Positions 25,715-35,843 of a DNA stretch of 64,000 nt are shown here, in pieces. This stretch comes from VXPQ01 sp964608315 (GTDB taxonomy: Bacteria > Bacteroidota > Rhodothermia > Rhodothermales > VXPQ01). The first letter of the stretch is position 1. The number at the start of each line of letters is the position of its first letter. Both the position numbers and the translations under genes were made by a program. A model generated the notes under the pieces. It saw only the letters and a program-made list of their open reading frames with translations. It was not told the origin of the DNA and ran no database searches. The stretch covers positions 124,001-188,000 of the forward strand of contig CAZSNF010000001.1 of assembly GCA_964608315.1 (NCBI GenBank), given 5' to 3'.

Positions 25715-27213
25715 AGGACGCCATGACCACCGACGACCAGTTGCTTCTCGAACGGATTCGCAAGGAGGGGCTTACCTACGACGATGTGCTGCTTGTGCCC
25801 CGGCATTCGTCCGTCATGCCCCGGGACGTTTCGCTGAAAACGATGCTGACGCCCCGCATCAGCCTGAATATTCCGCTCTTGTCCGCCGCAATGGACACGG
25901 TGACCGAGTCCGAAATGGCCATTGCCATCGCGCGGGAAGGCGGCGCCGGGGTATTGCACAAAAACATGTCTATCGAGCGGCAGGCGGACGAGGCGCGCCG
26001 CGTGAAACGCTCCGAAAGCGGCATGATTCTCGATCCGATCACCTTGCATCCGGAGGGCACGGTGGCGGACGCCTGCGCAATGATGGAGCGATACCGCATA
26101 GGGGGAATTCCCGTCGTCGACGGCGAACGCCGGCTGGTGGGAATCGTTACGAACCGCGACTTGCGTTTTGCGCCCGACGGGCGGACGCTGCTTCGCGAAA
26201 TGATGACCCGGGACAATCTGGTGACGACGCCCGTGGGCACGACGCTGGAGCAGGCGGAAGCGCTTTTGCAAAAGCACAAGATCGAGAAACTGCCGGTAGT
26301 GGACCCCGACGGCAACCTGAAAGGCCTCATTACCTTCAAGGATCTCGACAAAAAGCGCAAGTATCCCCACGCCTGCAAGGACGAACACGGGCGCCTGCGC
26401 GTGGGGGCGGCCATCGGCGTTACGGCGGACGCCGCGGATCGGGCGGCGGCGCTGGCGGAAAGCGGCGTGGATTTTCTGGTGGTGGATACGGCGCATGGAC
26501 ATTCGGACGGCGTACTGCGGACCGTGACGCAAATCAAGTCGCTTTCGGGAGATCGGGAGGTGATCGCGGGCAACATAGGCACCACGGAGGCCGCCGAAGC
26601 GCTGATCGACGCAGGCGCCGATGCGGTCAAGGTCGGAATTGGCCCAGGGTCCATTTGTACGACTCGCATCGTGGCGGGCGTCGGCATACCGCAACTTACG
26701 GCGGTCATGGATTGCGCGGCGGCGGCGCGCAAGCGCGGCGTTCCTGTCATTGCAGACGGAGGCGTCAAACAAACCGGGGATATTCCGAAAGCCCTTGCGG
26801 CGGGCGCCGATTCGGTGATGATCGGGGGGCTTTTTGCGCGGGTGGAAGAAAGTCCCGGCGAAACCATTCTTTACGAAGGCCGAAAATTCAAAAGCTATCG
26901 CGGCATGGGATCCGTAGCGGCGATGGAGTCGGGATCGAAGGATCGGTATTTCCAGGATGCGGAAGACGATCTCGCCAAGCTTGTTCCAGAGGGAATCGAA
27001 GGGCGTGTTCCGTACAGCGGGGCGCTGGGCGAGGTCGTGCATCAGATGCTGGGTGGGTTGCGGGCAGCCATGGGGTACTGCGGGTCGGCAAGCATTCGGG
27101 AACTGCAGGAAACGGCGCAGTTTATTCGCGTAACGGGCGCCGGGCAGCGGGAAAGCCATCCGCACGACGTATTCATCACTAAGGAAGCGCCCAATTACAG
27201 TACGCGGATTTGA
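25711..27213 (+). CDS. guaB: Inosine-5'-monophosphate dehydrogenase
   Basis: 500 residues from ATG 25711, which overlaps the preceding stop (ATGA). It oxidises IMP to XMP, the committed step of GMP synthesis. LTYDDVLLVP and SAAMDTVTES start the barrel; two CBS domains occupy about 100-220; the NAD/IMP site has GIGPGSICTTRIVAGVGIPQ with the catalytic Cys, IADGGVKQTGDIPKALAAGA and FKSYRGMGSVAAM. YSGALGEVVHQMLGGLRAAM closes the enzyme. All parts are intact. Confidence 0.96.
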   Translation: MKDAMTTDDQLLLERIRKEGLTYDDVLLVPRHSSVMPRDVSLKTMLTPRISLNIPLLSAAMDTVTESEMAIAIAREGGAGVLHKNMSIERQADEARRVKRSESGMILDPITLHPEGTVADACAMMERYRIGGIPVVDGERRLVGIVTNRDLRFAPDGRTLLREMMTRDNLVTTPVGTTLEQAEALLQKHKIEKLPVVDPDGNLKGLITFKDLDKKRKYPHACKDEHGRLRVGAAIGVTADAADRAAALAESGVDFLVVDTAHGHSDGVLRTVTQIKSLSGDREVIAGNIGTTEAAEALIDAGADAVKVGIGPGSICTTRIVAGVGIPQLTAVMDCAAAARKRGVPVIADGGVKQTGDIPKALAAGADSVMIGGLFARVEESPGETILYEGRKFKSYRGMGSVAAMESGSKDRYFQDAEDDLAKLVPEGIEGRVPYSGALGEVVHQMLGGLRAAMGYCGSASIRELQETAQFIRVTGAGQRESHPHDVFITKEAPNYSTRI

Positions 27214-27275
27214 CGCAGGACTTGACTCCGTCACCGGGCGCCGCCCATTCTTGCGCTATTTTTCGGAGACTTTTT

Positions 27276-28349
27276 GTGGATCGCATTGATTCTCTTCGCG
27301 CCTTGCTGCGCTCCTTGTCCGCGGACGCCCTGTACCTGACGCATCCCGCCCAGATGCGCTGGGCGTGCGGCTTCACGGGGTCGTATGGCGCACTGATCGT
27401 GCAGGAGGAGACGGCGCATTTCGTAACGGATGGGCGCTACCGTACGCAAGCCGGGGACGAAGTTGCGGGCGCCGCGGTTTGCATCATGAAACCAGTGCAG
27501 CGCACGGCGACCGAATGCGCGGCGGCGGAAGGATGCCTGACGGGCGCGCGCAAGGCGGTTTATGCCTCGGATCGTCTTGTCGTTTCCTCCCTCGAAACGC
27601 TCCGGAAGCATTTTCCCGATATCGAATGGATTGGAAAATCCAACCTGCTCGCCCCGCTGATGGCCTGCAAAAGCCCGGCGGAACAGGAGCGGATCCGCGC
27701 CGCCCAGGCCTTGACGAGCGATGTGTTCGATTTTCTGAAGGAATGGATCCGTCCGGGACGCACCGAAAAGGAAATCGCCGCCCGGATCACAGGGGAACAC
27801 CTTGCGCGCGGAGCGGAACGCATGGCTTTCGACCCGGTCGTGGCGTCCGGCTCCCGCAGCGCGCTTCCGCATGCGCAGCCGTCGGACCGCGCGGTTCGTT
27901 CCGGGGATGTGCTGCTGCTTGATTTCGGGTGCTTTCTGGATGGATATGCTTCGGACATGACGCGCACGGTGGCGGTGGGCGCGCCGGACTCGCTCGTCCG
28001 GGAGGTGTACGACCTGGTGCTTTCTGCGCAGACCCATGCGTTGCAACATGCGCGGGCGGGCATGGCGGGGCGGGAAGTCGATGCGATGGCCCGCGACGCG
28101 ATTCGGGAGGGAGGATACGGCGAAGCCTTTTCGCACGGCCTCGGGCACGGCGTAGGACTGGAAATTCACGAATGGCCTCGCCTGTCCCGCCTCGCGGACG
28201 AAATACTGCCGGACCAGTGCGTCGTTACGATCGAGCCGGGCGTTTACCTGCCGGGACGCTTCGGCGTTCGCATCGAAGACATCGTGTGCCTGCGCAAGGA
28301 CGGAGCAGAGAACCTTACCAACGCGCCGAAGGAGTGGACGGCGCTTTAG
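27276..28349 (+). CDS. M24B metallopeptidase (Xaa-Pro aminopeptidase type)
   Basis: 357 residues from GTG 27276, chosen because TCGGAG lies 8 bp upstream and the N-terminal domain starts right there. The N-terminal creatinase-like domain includes RWACGFTGSYGALIV and FVTDGRYRTQ. The pita-bread domain shows all five metal ligands: LLDFGCFLDGYASDMTRTV (two Asp), HGLGHGVGLEIHEWP (His), TIEPGVYL (Glu) and GVRIEDIV (Glu). It cleaves N-terminal residues before proline. Cytoplasmic; no signal peptide. Confidence 0.93.
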   Translation: MDRIDSLRALLRSLSADALYLTHPAQMRWACGFTGSYGALIVQEETAHFVTDGRYRTQAGDEVAGAAVCIMKPVQRTATECAAAEGCLTGARKAVYASDRLVVSSLETLRKHFPDIEWIGKSNLLAPLMACKSPAEQERIRAAQALTSDVFDFLKEWIRPGRTEKEIAARITGEHLARGAERMAFDPVVASGSRSALPHAQPSDRAVRSGDVLLLDFGCFLDGYASDMTRTVAVGAPDSLVREVYDLVLSAQTHALQHARAGMAGREVDAMARDAIREGGYGEAFSHGLGHGVGLEIHEWPRLSRLADEILPDQCVVTIEPGVYLPGRFGVRIEDIVCLRKDGAENLTNAPKEWTAL

Positions 28350-28419
28350 GATCAGGGAACACCCTGCGCCGCACAGGATTCGATACGCTTCGCCCTTGTC
28401 TCTTACCGGAACTGACGCC

Positions 28420-30927
28420 ATGCGCCGCTCCATAACTTCTTCGCTGTGGGCGTTTCTTGCGCTCGCCATTTTATTCGGGGGTTGCAGCTTTGGCCTGCAA
28501 ACCGCCCGCACAGGGGGCGCCGTATCTTCGGACGCCGCTGATTCCGAGGCCGACGAATCCAAAGACGATTCGAAAATGAAGAAATACTCGGAGGTGGTCA
28601 AGGAAAACATGACCACCGATGAGGGGCTGTTCGCCGTACACAGGGATGAGGAGCAACTCCTTTTCGAGATTCCGGATACGCTGCTCGGACGGGAGATGCT
28701 GCTTGTAACCCGTCAGGCCCGTACGCACGCAGGCATGGGGTACGGCGGGCAAAAGACCAACACGCAGGTGTTGCGGTGGCGGCGGCAGGCGGACAAGGTG
28801 CTCCTTCGCATCGTATCCTACGAAAGCGTGGCGAGCGAGGAGAAGCCGATATACCAGGCGGTCCGGAACGCAAACCTCGAACCGGTGGTGGCCGCATTCG
28901 ATATTCTCGCCAGAAACGACGATTCCACCCGGTCCGTGGTGGACGCGACCGAACTTTTTACGACCGATGTTCGCTTTCTGGGCCTCCGTTCGTCCAGCCG
29001 CGAACGCTACAAGGTCAAGAGCCTGGACAAGGATCGTTCCTACGTGAACGGGGCGCAAAGCTTTCCGCGCAATATCGAGGTGCGCCATACGCTGACCTAC
29101 GCGGCGGACGAGCCGCCCGACAACCCTTCGACCGGCACGATTTCCGTGGAGATGAACCAGTCCATGGTGCTTTTGCCGGATCAACTCATGACGCCGCGTC
29201 CCTGCGACGCCCGCGTAGGATATTTCAATGTGGAGACCATTGATTACGGGGCGGATGCGCAGCGGGCGGAGGAAAAATGCTTCATTACGAAATGGCGGCT
29301 CGATCCTTCCGACCCGGAAGCCTTCGCGCGTGGCGAACTGGTGGAGCCGGTGCGGCCCATAGTGTACTACATTGATCCGGCCACTCCGATGAAATGGCGT
29401 CCGTACATCAAACAGGGGGTGGACGACTGGAACGCGGCTTTCGAAGCAGCCGGTTTCCGGAACGCCATTATCGGCAAGGATCCGCCCTCCCCGGAGGAAG
29501 ACCCGGAATTCAGCCCCGAAGATGCGCGGTATTCCGTAATCCGGTATTTCCCCTCCGATATTGAAAATGCGTACGGTCCGCATGTGCACGACCCGCGCAC
29601 GGGAGAGATTCTCGAAAGCGACATTGGATGGTACCACAATGTGATGAACCTTTTGCGGAACTGGTATTTCGTGCAGACCGCCGCTGCGAATCCCGACGCG
29701 CGCGCCGTGAAGTTCGACGACAAGGTCATGGGAGAACTGATCCGCTTCGTGTCCGCCCACGAGGTGGGACATACGATCGGCTTGCCGCACAACTGGGGAT
29801 CAAGCTACGCGTTCTCCGTGGATTCGCTGCGGTCGCCGACGTTTACCAGTGCGTACGGCACGACGCCGTCCATCATGGATTACGCCCGCTTCAATTATAT
29901 CGCGCAGCCGGAAGACGGGGTGACGAATTTCATACCCATGATCGGCGAATACGACAAATGGAGCGTTCGCTGGGGTTACCGGCCCATTCCCGAAGCAGAC
30001 AACGAAGAAGAAATAAAAGCCGTGCTGAACGGCTGGGTCAGGGAACGCGCAGGCGATCCGTTGTACTTCTACGGACGCCAGACGGGCAATCCGCTGGATC
30101 CCCGGTCGCAGCGGGAGGATCTCGGCGACGATGCGGTGGAAGCCGGTCGGCTGGGCGTGGCGAACCTGCAACGGATCGTGCCGAATCTTATCGAATGGAC
30201 GGGGGGGGAAGGCGAAGATTATGCGCACCTCGATGAATTGTACGGGGAGATTGTAATCCAGTGGAGACGCTACCTCGGTCATGCGGCCCGCGAAATCGGA
30301 GGGGTGTACGAGACCCCGAAGACGTACGATCAGGAAGGACCGGTCTATGCAATGGTTTCGCGGGACGCGCAAACGAGAGCTATGGCTTTTCTGCACGAAT
30401 TCGGATTCGAGACGCCCCGGTGGCTGCTTGACGAGGATATTCTTCGCCGGATCGAACATGCGGGCTCCGTAGAACGCATTCGAAGCATTCAGGCGAATCG
30501 GCTGGACCTGGTGCTGGACCCGCAGCGCCTGGCCCGCCTGATCGAAGCGAAGGCTCGTCTCGGCAGCGAGGCGTACGCCCCCCTCGATATGCTGGAGGAT
30601 TTGCGCAAAGGCCTCTGGCGCGAACTAGACGCTAACGAAGCGATCGATCCGTGGAGGCGCAATCTGCAACGCGCCTACCTCGAAGACCTGGAGCGGCTGA
30701 TGAACGAGGAGCCGACGCCTCCGCCCGTCGCCGCCCGCCGTTACCTCGGCTATACGCCCATCAACGTGAGCCAGAGCGACATCCGGGCGTACGTGCGCGG
30801 CGAGCTGGAAGCGTTGCGCAGGGATGTGCAGCGAGCCGCCCGGCGGGCGCAGGACCGGCCTACCGAGCTGCATCTCGAAGACGCACTGGCCCGCATCGAA
30901 AACATCCTGGACCCGCAGGAGGAATAG
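28420..30927 (+). CDS. Large lipoprotein zinc metalloprotease (DUF5117/DUF4953-type)
   Basis: 835 residues. MRRSITSSLWAFLALAILFG then GCSFG is a lipoprotein signal with Cys at about 22, so the enzyme is probably membrane-anchored outside the cytoplasm. A roughly 300-residue N-terminal beta-rich domain precedes the metzincin-like catalytic core: HEVGHTIGLPHNW (three zinc His and Glu) near residue 447 and a Met-turn SIMDYARFNY. The C-terminal 300 residues are helical. The DUF5117/zincin family is widespread in Bacteroidota; its substrates are unknown. ATG 28420 fits the signal sequence. 30 bp separate it from the copA fusion downstream. Confidence 0.9.
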   Translation: MRRSITSSLWAFLALAILFGGCSFGLQTARTGGAVSSDAADSEADESKDDSKMKKYSEVVKENMTTDEGLFAVHRDEEQLLFEIPDTLLGREMLLVTRQARTHAGMGYGGQKTNTQVLRWRRQADKVLLRIVSYESVASEEKPIYQAVRNANLEPVVAAFDILARNDDSTRSVVDATELFTTDVRFLGLRSSSRERYKVKSLDKDRSYVNGAQSFPRNIEVRHTLTYAADEPPDNPSTGTISVEMNQSMVLLPDQLMTPRPCDARVGYFNVETIDYGADAQRAEEKCFITKWRLDPSDPEAFARGELVEPVRPIVYYIDPATPMKWRPYIKQGVDDWNAAFEAAGFRNAIIGKDPPSPEEDPEFSPEDARYSVIRYFPSDIENAYGPHVHDPRTGEILESDIGWYHNVMNLLRNWYFVQTAAANPDARAVKFDDKVMGELIRFVSAHEVGHTIGLPHNWGSSYAFSVDSLRSPTFTSAYGTTPSIMDYARFNYIAQPEDGVTNFIPMIGEYDKWSVRWGYRPIPEADNEEEIKAVLNGWVRERAGDPLYFYGRQTGNPLDPRSQREDLGDDAVEAGRLGVANLQRIVPNLIEWTGGEGEDYAHLDELYGEIVIQWRRYLGHAAREIGGVYETPKTYDQEGPVYAMVSRDAQTRAMAFLHEFGFETPRWLLDEDILRRIEHAGSVERIRSIQANRLDLVLDPQRLARLIEAKARLGSEAYAPLDMLEDLRKGLWRELDANEAIDPWRRNLQRAYLEDLERLMNEEPTPPPVAARRYLGYTPINVSQSDIRAYVRGELEALRRDVQRAARRAQDRPTELHLEDALARIENILDPQEE

Positions 30928-30957
30928 CGCGCCTGCGCATACCCTTTCCGTCGCGAT

Positions 30958-33900
30958 ATGGCCGCCAACCCTTCCATCGACCGCGTCCCGGATCAGGAGG
31001 TGCAATTCGGGATACGGGGCATGACGTGCGCCGGATGCACGCTCCGCGTCGAAGAAGCGTTGACCGGCGTGGATGGCGTGGGAAAGGCGGACGTCAACCT
31101 GGCCACAGAGCGGGCGCGCGTACGCTATCGGGGCGGCCTCGACCTGCCCGAAGCCCTGTACGCGGCGGTGCGCGCTGCCGGATACGAGGCCGTCAAGGCG
31201 GCGTTCGACGCGACGGAACAGGAAGCGGCGGAGGCAGCGGCCCGCGAAGCGGAGCGACGCACCCTCGGCAGGCGGGCGCTGTTTGCAGGCATTCCCGCTG
31301 CGCTGGTCGCAGTCTTTCAAATGGCGCCGATGTTGTGGCCTTCGGTTGCGTCGCGGCTCCATATGGCGATCGGGGAAGCGCTCCTGCTGTATATTCTGTT
31401 CGCGCTGGCCAGTATTGTACAATTCGGGCCGGGCCTCTGGTTTTACCGGTTGGGCTGGAAAGCGGCGCGGGCATTTCGCCCGGACATGCACACGCTGGTC
31501 ATGCTGGGGTCCAGCGCCGCCTATGGCTATTCGGCGTTCGCCCTGTTTGCGCCCGCCGCGCTGCCTTCCGGGGCCGACCATGTATATTTCGAGGCCTCTT
31601 CAGCGATCGTGGCGCTCATTTTACTGGGCAAATATCTGGAAGCGCGCGCGCGGGGGCGGGCCGGGGACGCCATGCGGTCGCTTCTTTCCCTGCGTCCGCC
31701 GCTGGCCCGCATCGTGAAGGGGAGCAAGGAGGTGGATATTCCGGTCGGGGAGTTGGCGGTCGGCGATCTCGTGCTTGTGCGGCCTGGCGAGCGCCTGCCC
31801 GCGGATGGCGTCGTGGAGGAGGGGACTTCCTGGATAGACGAGTCGATGCTTACGGGAGAATCTGTTCCGGTCGAAAAAAAAGTCGGCGACGAGGTGACGG
31901 GAGGCACGGTCAATGGGCGAGGCGGTTTTCGTTTTCGGGCGACCCGCGTGGGGGGGCATACGACGCTGGCCCGCATCGTTCGGATGGTCGAGGAAGCGCA
32001 GCAATCGAAACCGCAAATTCAGCAGCTGGCGGATCGCGTAGTGGCCTGGTTTGCCCCTGTGGCGCTGGCGGTCGCCCTGGCCGCCTTCCTGGTATGGATG
32101 GCGGCAGGCCCGGCTCCGGCGTTGCCGTTTGCGCTGGTCGCTGCGGTGTCCGTATTGATCATTGCTTGTCCCTGCGCCATAGGGTTGGCTACGCCCGTAT
32201 CCGTGATGGTCGGTTCGGGCAAGGCGGCCGAACTGGGCATTCTCTTTCGGAGCGCGGACGCCATCGAATTGCTGGCCAGGGTCGATACGATCGCTTTTGA
32301 CAAGACCGGTACGCTTACGGAGGGGCGCCCGCGCCTGACGGATACGATTTCTTGCAGCCCCTGGTCGGACGAGGAAGCGCTTCGTCTGGCCGCCGCGGTC
32401 GAACGGCGTTCGGAGCATCCCGTCGCCCGGGCCATTGCGGAGGCGGCAGAAGAGCAGGGATTATCCGTTCCCGCCGCCGCCGCCGTTCAGGTGCGATCCG
32501 GCCTGGGCGTCTCGGCGACGGCGGAAGCGAACGGCGTATCCAGAAACGTATCCATTGGCTCCGAACGCTTTCTGGCCGCCGCGAGGGTTGACATGTCGCC
32601 CCTTGCGGACGCCGCATTGCGCCTGCAAGCCGCGCGCGCCTGCTCGGAAGAAGGCAAAACCATGGCGTTCATGGCGGTGGACGGCGCCTTGGCGGCGGTT
32701 TTCGGGGTGACGGATCCTGTGCGGGAGCATGCGGCGGAAAGCATTGAAGCGCTGCGGAGACTCGGGTGCCGGGTGGCGATGATCACAGGCGATGCGCCTC
32801 GCGCCGCCGAAGCGGTTGCCGCTCGGCTGGGCATCGACGAGGTCGCGGCGGGCGTACTCCCGGAGCGGAAGGCCGAGGCCGTGCAGCAATACCGGCAAGA
32901 GGGGCGGCGCGTGGCGTTCACGGGGGACGGCGTGAACGACGCGCCGGCGCTGGTTCGCGCCGATGTGGGCGTGGCCATGGGAACGGGCTCTGACATAGCC
33001 ATTGAATCCGGAGACGTGATCCTTATGTCCGGCGATCCGAGGGGATTGGCGGACGCCCGCAGGCTGGCGCAGGCTATGCTGCGCAATATCCGCCAAAACC
33101 TTTTCTGGGCGTTCGCTTACAACGTAGCATTGATACCGGTTGCCGCCGGGGCGCTGTATCCGTTTACCGGCCATCTTTTGTCCCCCGCGTTCGCTGCCGC
33201 CGCCATGAGCCTGTCCAGCGTGTTCGTGCTGTCGAACGCCTTGCGTTTGAAGCGTTTTCGGGGGACAGGGGGGCGCCATGGCCTGACCGGCGCCCGTATC
33301 TCCGTACGCTGCGCCTTCATCGCGGCGGTCGTGGCGATGGCCGCGCTGTGCGGGGGAAACCGGGCGTACGCTCAGGATGCGGCCCCATCCTCGCGGAGTT
33401 ATGTTTCTGAGGCGTCCGCAATGTCAGGCTCTTTTTCCGACGCACCGTTGCCGACGACCATGCCGGCGCCCGGCTCTGCCGACGAAGCGCATTTCTGCCT
33501 GCCTGTCGATTTCCAGCCGCCGGGACAGGATCGGCGCATTTCCGCTGCCGGGCGACAGAGGGATTTGAACGTTGGCCCGCCCCGCACCTTGCGAATGATC
33601 TATTTCTCGCCGAACGACCGTCCGCATAGCAGCGATGTCGTCGAGTCCATGAAAACAACGATCAAGGAGGCTCAGGATTTTTACGCCCAGCGAATGCAGT
33701 TGCATGGATACGGAGAACAAACGTTTCGCTTTGAAACCGACGCGGACGGGGAACCCCTGATTCATCGGGTGGACGGGCAACATCCCGACGCCTACTACCA
33801 CGCCAATACGGCGCGCGACGTGCTTGACGAAATTCAGCAGACATTCGACCTTCAGGCGAATGTTTATTTCATCGTCTCCGACAACGCCGGAGCTAACGCA

Positions 33901-34806
33901 TCCTTCATTGGCGTGAATGGCCATCTGGTCCGGGGCACAGGCTCCAGGTCGGGCAAAAATGGCGGGTACGTACTGCTCCCGCGCAATTCTCACTTCCATA
34001 TAGTGCATCACGAACTGGGCCACGCTTTCGGATTGCAGCACGATTTTCACAGCAATACGTATGTCATGTCGTATGGCCTGGGCGCCCTGTTATCTGAATG
34101 CAGCGCCGGATTTTTGTCCGTGCATCCCTATTTCAATCCCGATATCCCCGTTGAAGAAGGTTCGCGACCGAGCGCTGAACTCGTTTCGTCGCTTACCTAC
34201 CCGGCGGGCTCCGCGACAGCCCCTGTTCAAATCCAGGCGAGCGATCCGGAAGGCCTGCACCAGGCAATGCTATTTGTTACAACCACGGGAGCGCACCCCG
34301 CCGCCGGGGGGCTTGAAGTAATTGCGTGCCAGAGTCTGGAGGGCGTACGGGATGGCCTGATTGCCTTCGATTATGACGGCGCGCATCCTTCTGTCCCGAG
34401 CCTGACCCTTTCTGATCCGTCTGTTCATCCGATGCGCGTGGATATCGTCAACGCCTATGGAGATGCAGTCCAGCGGTATATTACGCTTGAGGAAAGTTCG
34501 GGAGACGACGTCGTTTCCCTTGAGGGGCATGCGCAAGCGCCCGACGCCATAGCGCTTCTGGGCAATTATCCGAATCCCTTCAATCCGGAAACGACCATAA
34601 GCTATGCGTTGCCCCGCGCCGGCAAAGTTCGTCTTGCGGTGTACGACCTGCTGGGGCAAGAGGTGGCGGCGCTGGTTGACGGGCTTCAGCCGGCGGGCCG
34701 TTACTTGGTGCGTTTCCGCGGGGATGATCTGCCGAGCGGTCCGTATGCGTACCGTTTGCAGACAGGAGACGAAGCGATAGTTCGTACGATGCTGCTTGCG
34801 AAGTGA
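30958..34806 (+). CDS. Copper-type P1B-ATPase fused in frame to a secreted zinc metalloprotease with sorting domain
   Basis: One frame of 1282 codons. Residues 1-769 are a complete CopA-type exporter: heavy-metal domain GMTCAGC, TGES, the CPC metal site (IIACPCAIGLATP), DKTGTLTEG, SEHPVARA, GDGVNDAPAL and a last helix ending FVLSNALRLKRFRG. Residues 780-806 read as a signal peptide (RISVRCAFIAAVVAMAALCG then GNRAYAQ). A zincin follows with HHELGHAFGLQHDF (about 1017), then a C-terminal type IX-type sorting domain (NYPNPFNPETT from about 1203; YDLLGQEV). Each half is complete, so this is a true fusion or two genes joined by an indel in the G-runs at 33260-33264 and 33268-33273; a one-base shift there would stop copA at TGA 33284-33286. 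Confidence 0.85.
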   Translation: MAANPSIDRVPDQEVQFGIRGMTCAGCTLRVEEALTGVDGVGKADVNLATERARVRYRGGLDLPEALYAAVRAAGYEAVKAAFDATEQEAAEAAAREAERRTLGRRALFAGIPAALVAVFQMAPMLWPSVASRLHMAIGEALLLYILFALASIVQFGPGLWFYRLGWKAARAFRPDMHTLVMLGSSAAYGYSAFALFAPAALPSGADHVYFEASSAIVALILLGKYLEARARGRAGDAMRSLLSLRPPLARIVKGSKEVDIPVGELAVGDLVLVRPGERLPADGVVEEGTSWIDESMLTGESVPVEKKVGDEVTGGTVNGRGGFRFRATRVGGHTTLARIVRMVEEAQQSKPQIQQLADRVVAWFAPVALAVALAAFLVWMAAGPAPALPFALVAAVSVLIIACPCAIGLATPVSVMVGSGKAAELGILFRSADAIELLARVDTIAFDKTGTLTEGRPRLTDTISCSPWSDEEALRLAAAVERRSEHPVARAIAEAAEEQGLSVPAAAAVQVRSGLGVSATAEANGVSRNVSIGSERFLAAARVDMSPLADAALRLQAARACSEEGKTMAFMAVDGALAAVFGVTDPVREHAAESIEALRRLGCRVAMITGDAPRAAEAVAARLGIDEVAAGVLPERKAEAVQQYRQEGRRVAFTGDGVNDAPALVRADVGVAMGTGSDIAIESGDVILMSGDPRGLADARRLAQAMLRNIRQNLFWAFAYNVALIPVAAGALYPFTGHLLSPAFAAAAMSLSSVFVLSNALRLKRFRGTGGRHGLTGARISVRCAFIAAVVAMAALCGGNRAYAQDAAPSSRSYVSEASAMSGSFSDAPLPTTMPAPGSADEAHFCLPVDFQPPGQDRRISAAGRQRDLNVGPPRTLRMIYFSPNDRPHSSDVVESMKTTIKEAQDFYAQRMQLHGYGEQTFRFETDADGEPLIHRVDGQHPDAYYHANTARDVLDEIQQTFDLQANVYFIVSDNAGANASFIGVNGHLVRGTGSRSGKNGGYVLLPRNSHFHIVHHELGHAFGLQHDFHSNTYVMSYGLGALLSECSAGFLSVHPYFNPDIPVEEGSRPSAELVSSLTYPAGSATAPVQIQASDPEGLHQAMLFVTTTGAHPAAGGLEVIACQSLEGVRDGLIAFDYDGAHPSVPSLTLSDPSVHPMRVDIVNAYGDAVQRYITLEESSGDDVVSLEGHAQAPDAIALLGNYPNPFNPETTISYALPRAGKVRLAVYDLLGQEVAALVDGLQPAGRYLVRFRGDDLPSGPYAYRLQTGDEAIVRTMLLAK

Positions 34807-34892
34807 GTTTGGGGAGGGGAGGGACAGCGATCCAATTTATCGCCGGAAGCACGAAGCATCTGAGATGACCGATTTGTCTCTGCACACGATTG

Positions 34893-34975
34893 AACGGCAT
34901 CAATGTCGAAAGTACAACGGCATAAAAAGCGGATTCTCAACGGGTGAAACGGCGGGTTCTCAACGGGTGAAATGG
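34893..34975. repeat. 4 x 23 bp direct-repeat array, copy 1
   Basis: Motif AACGG(C/G)(A/T)(T/G) followed by A-rich bases starts at 34893, 34916, 34939 and 34962: an exact 23 bp period. The first two units read AACGGCATCAATG and AACGGCATAAAAA, the last two AACGGGTGAAACG and AACGGGTGAAATG. A second array with the same period and motif lies at 37178-37260, before the DUF4143 ATPase gene. This copy has no such gene beside it. Confidence 0.85.
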
Positions 34976-35069
34976 CAAACCGATATACGATGTGCCAACG
35001 GGGCGCCACCGACTGGATCGCTGTAATGAGTTCTTCCGGTACCGTTTGTGTTGCCGAATGCCTTGCACT

Positions 35070-35113
35070 TGAAGCGTTTCCTGGCGATTTTGGGGTAACT
35101 TGATCGCCGATCC
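35070..35113 (+). repeat. Leader repeat before the HNH gene (copy 1)
   Basis: TGAAGCGTTTCCTGGCGATT then TTGGGGTAACTTGATCGCCGATCC, repeated at 37354-37398 with three differences. In copy 1 the HNH gene follows; in copy 2 it is missing. Confidence 0.85.
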
Positions 35114-35144
35114 GAAAATATTCTGTTTCCGGTTTAATTTCACG

Positions 35145-35843
35145 ATGCCCAAATCGCCGCCGGTAGACCAGTCTTCGCTGCAAGAGCATTTTGCCTGGAC
35201 GTACGGCAAGCTCGCAATGACTCATGCCGCTGTCAAGGACGGAGCGACCCGATATCACCGCAGGCACTTCATTATCCGGAAACGGTTTCGGAGCGGGTAT
35301 TTGTCCGGCAAAATGAAGATGCGTCCCCTGCATGACGACGAAAAGACCAAGATCGCCCATCCTTCAACTTGCTGTTATTGCGGTCGCGAGACGAAACTTT
35401 CGCTGGATCACCTGATTCCGAAACTCAAGGGTGGACCTGACGGGGCAGACAACATCGTTTACGCCTGCAAAAGCTGCAATTCTTCCAAGGGGGCAAAGGA
35501 CATGGTCCTGTGGCTCGTGTCGAAGGGGAGATTCCCTGCGATTCTGGTTTATCGCCGATATCTTAAGCTGGCGGCCCGCTGGTGCAAAGGTGCCAGCCTC
35601 ATGGATACGCCATGGACCGATGTCTCTAACACCTCGTTGCCATTCGACAAGCAGTCTCTCCGGGTTGAGTGGCCGGAACTCGCTGCGCACAGATTGTGGC
35701 CCGATCCGCTTGTCGAGCGTGTTTTAGCGCCGCGCGCCGGATGGGCCGAGGCGGTGCAGAAGATGCGGGAAAGGGGAGAAGATGGTCTCCTTGACGATCC
35801 GGTACCCACTAAATTCGACGAATCCGAGTGGGAATGGGAATGA
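35145..35843 (+). CDS. HNH endonuclease
   Basis: 232 residues from ATG 35145 (TTG 35100 would add 15). The HNH core is complete: CCYCG (first Cys pair), LDHLIPKLKGGPDGADNIVY with the His general base and Asn, and ACKSCNSSKGAKD (second Cys pair and final motif), matching McrA/IscB-like beta-beta-alpha-metal nucleases. The C-terminal 110 residues are basic then acidic (DESEWEWE). The gene sits between a leader repeat and a 99 bp repeat that recur 1.6 kb downstream without it, so it behaves like a removable insert. Restriction, homing or phage-derived roles are all possible. Confidence 0.85.
   Translation: MPKSPPVDQSSLQEHFAWTYGKLAMTHAAVKDGATRYHRRHFIIRKRFRSGYLSGKMKMRPLHDDEKTKIAHPSTCCYCGRETKLSLDHLIPKLKGGPDGADNIVYACKSCNSSKGAKDMVLWLVSKGRFPAILVYRRYLKLAARWCKGASLMDTPWTDVSNTSLPFDKQSLRVEWPELAAHRLWPDPLVERVLAPRAGWAEAVQKMRERGEDGLLDDPVPTKFDESEWEWE

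Noticed and set aside
28396..28419. Start codon at 28396 for the lipoprotein metalloprotease
   Set aside because: It would add eight residues before the signal peptide; ATG 28420 begins exactly at MRRSITSSL.
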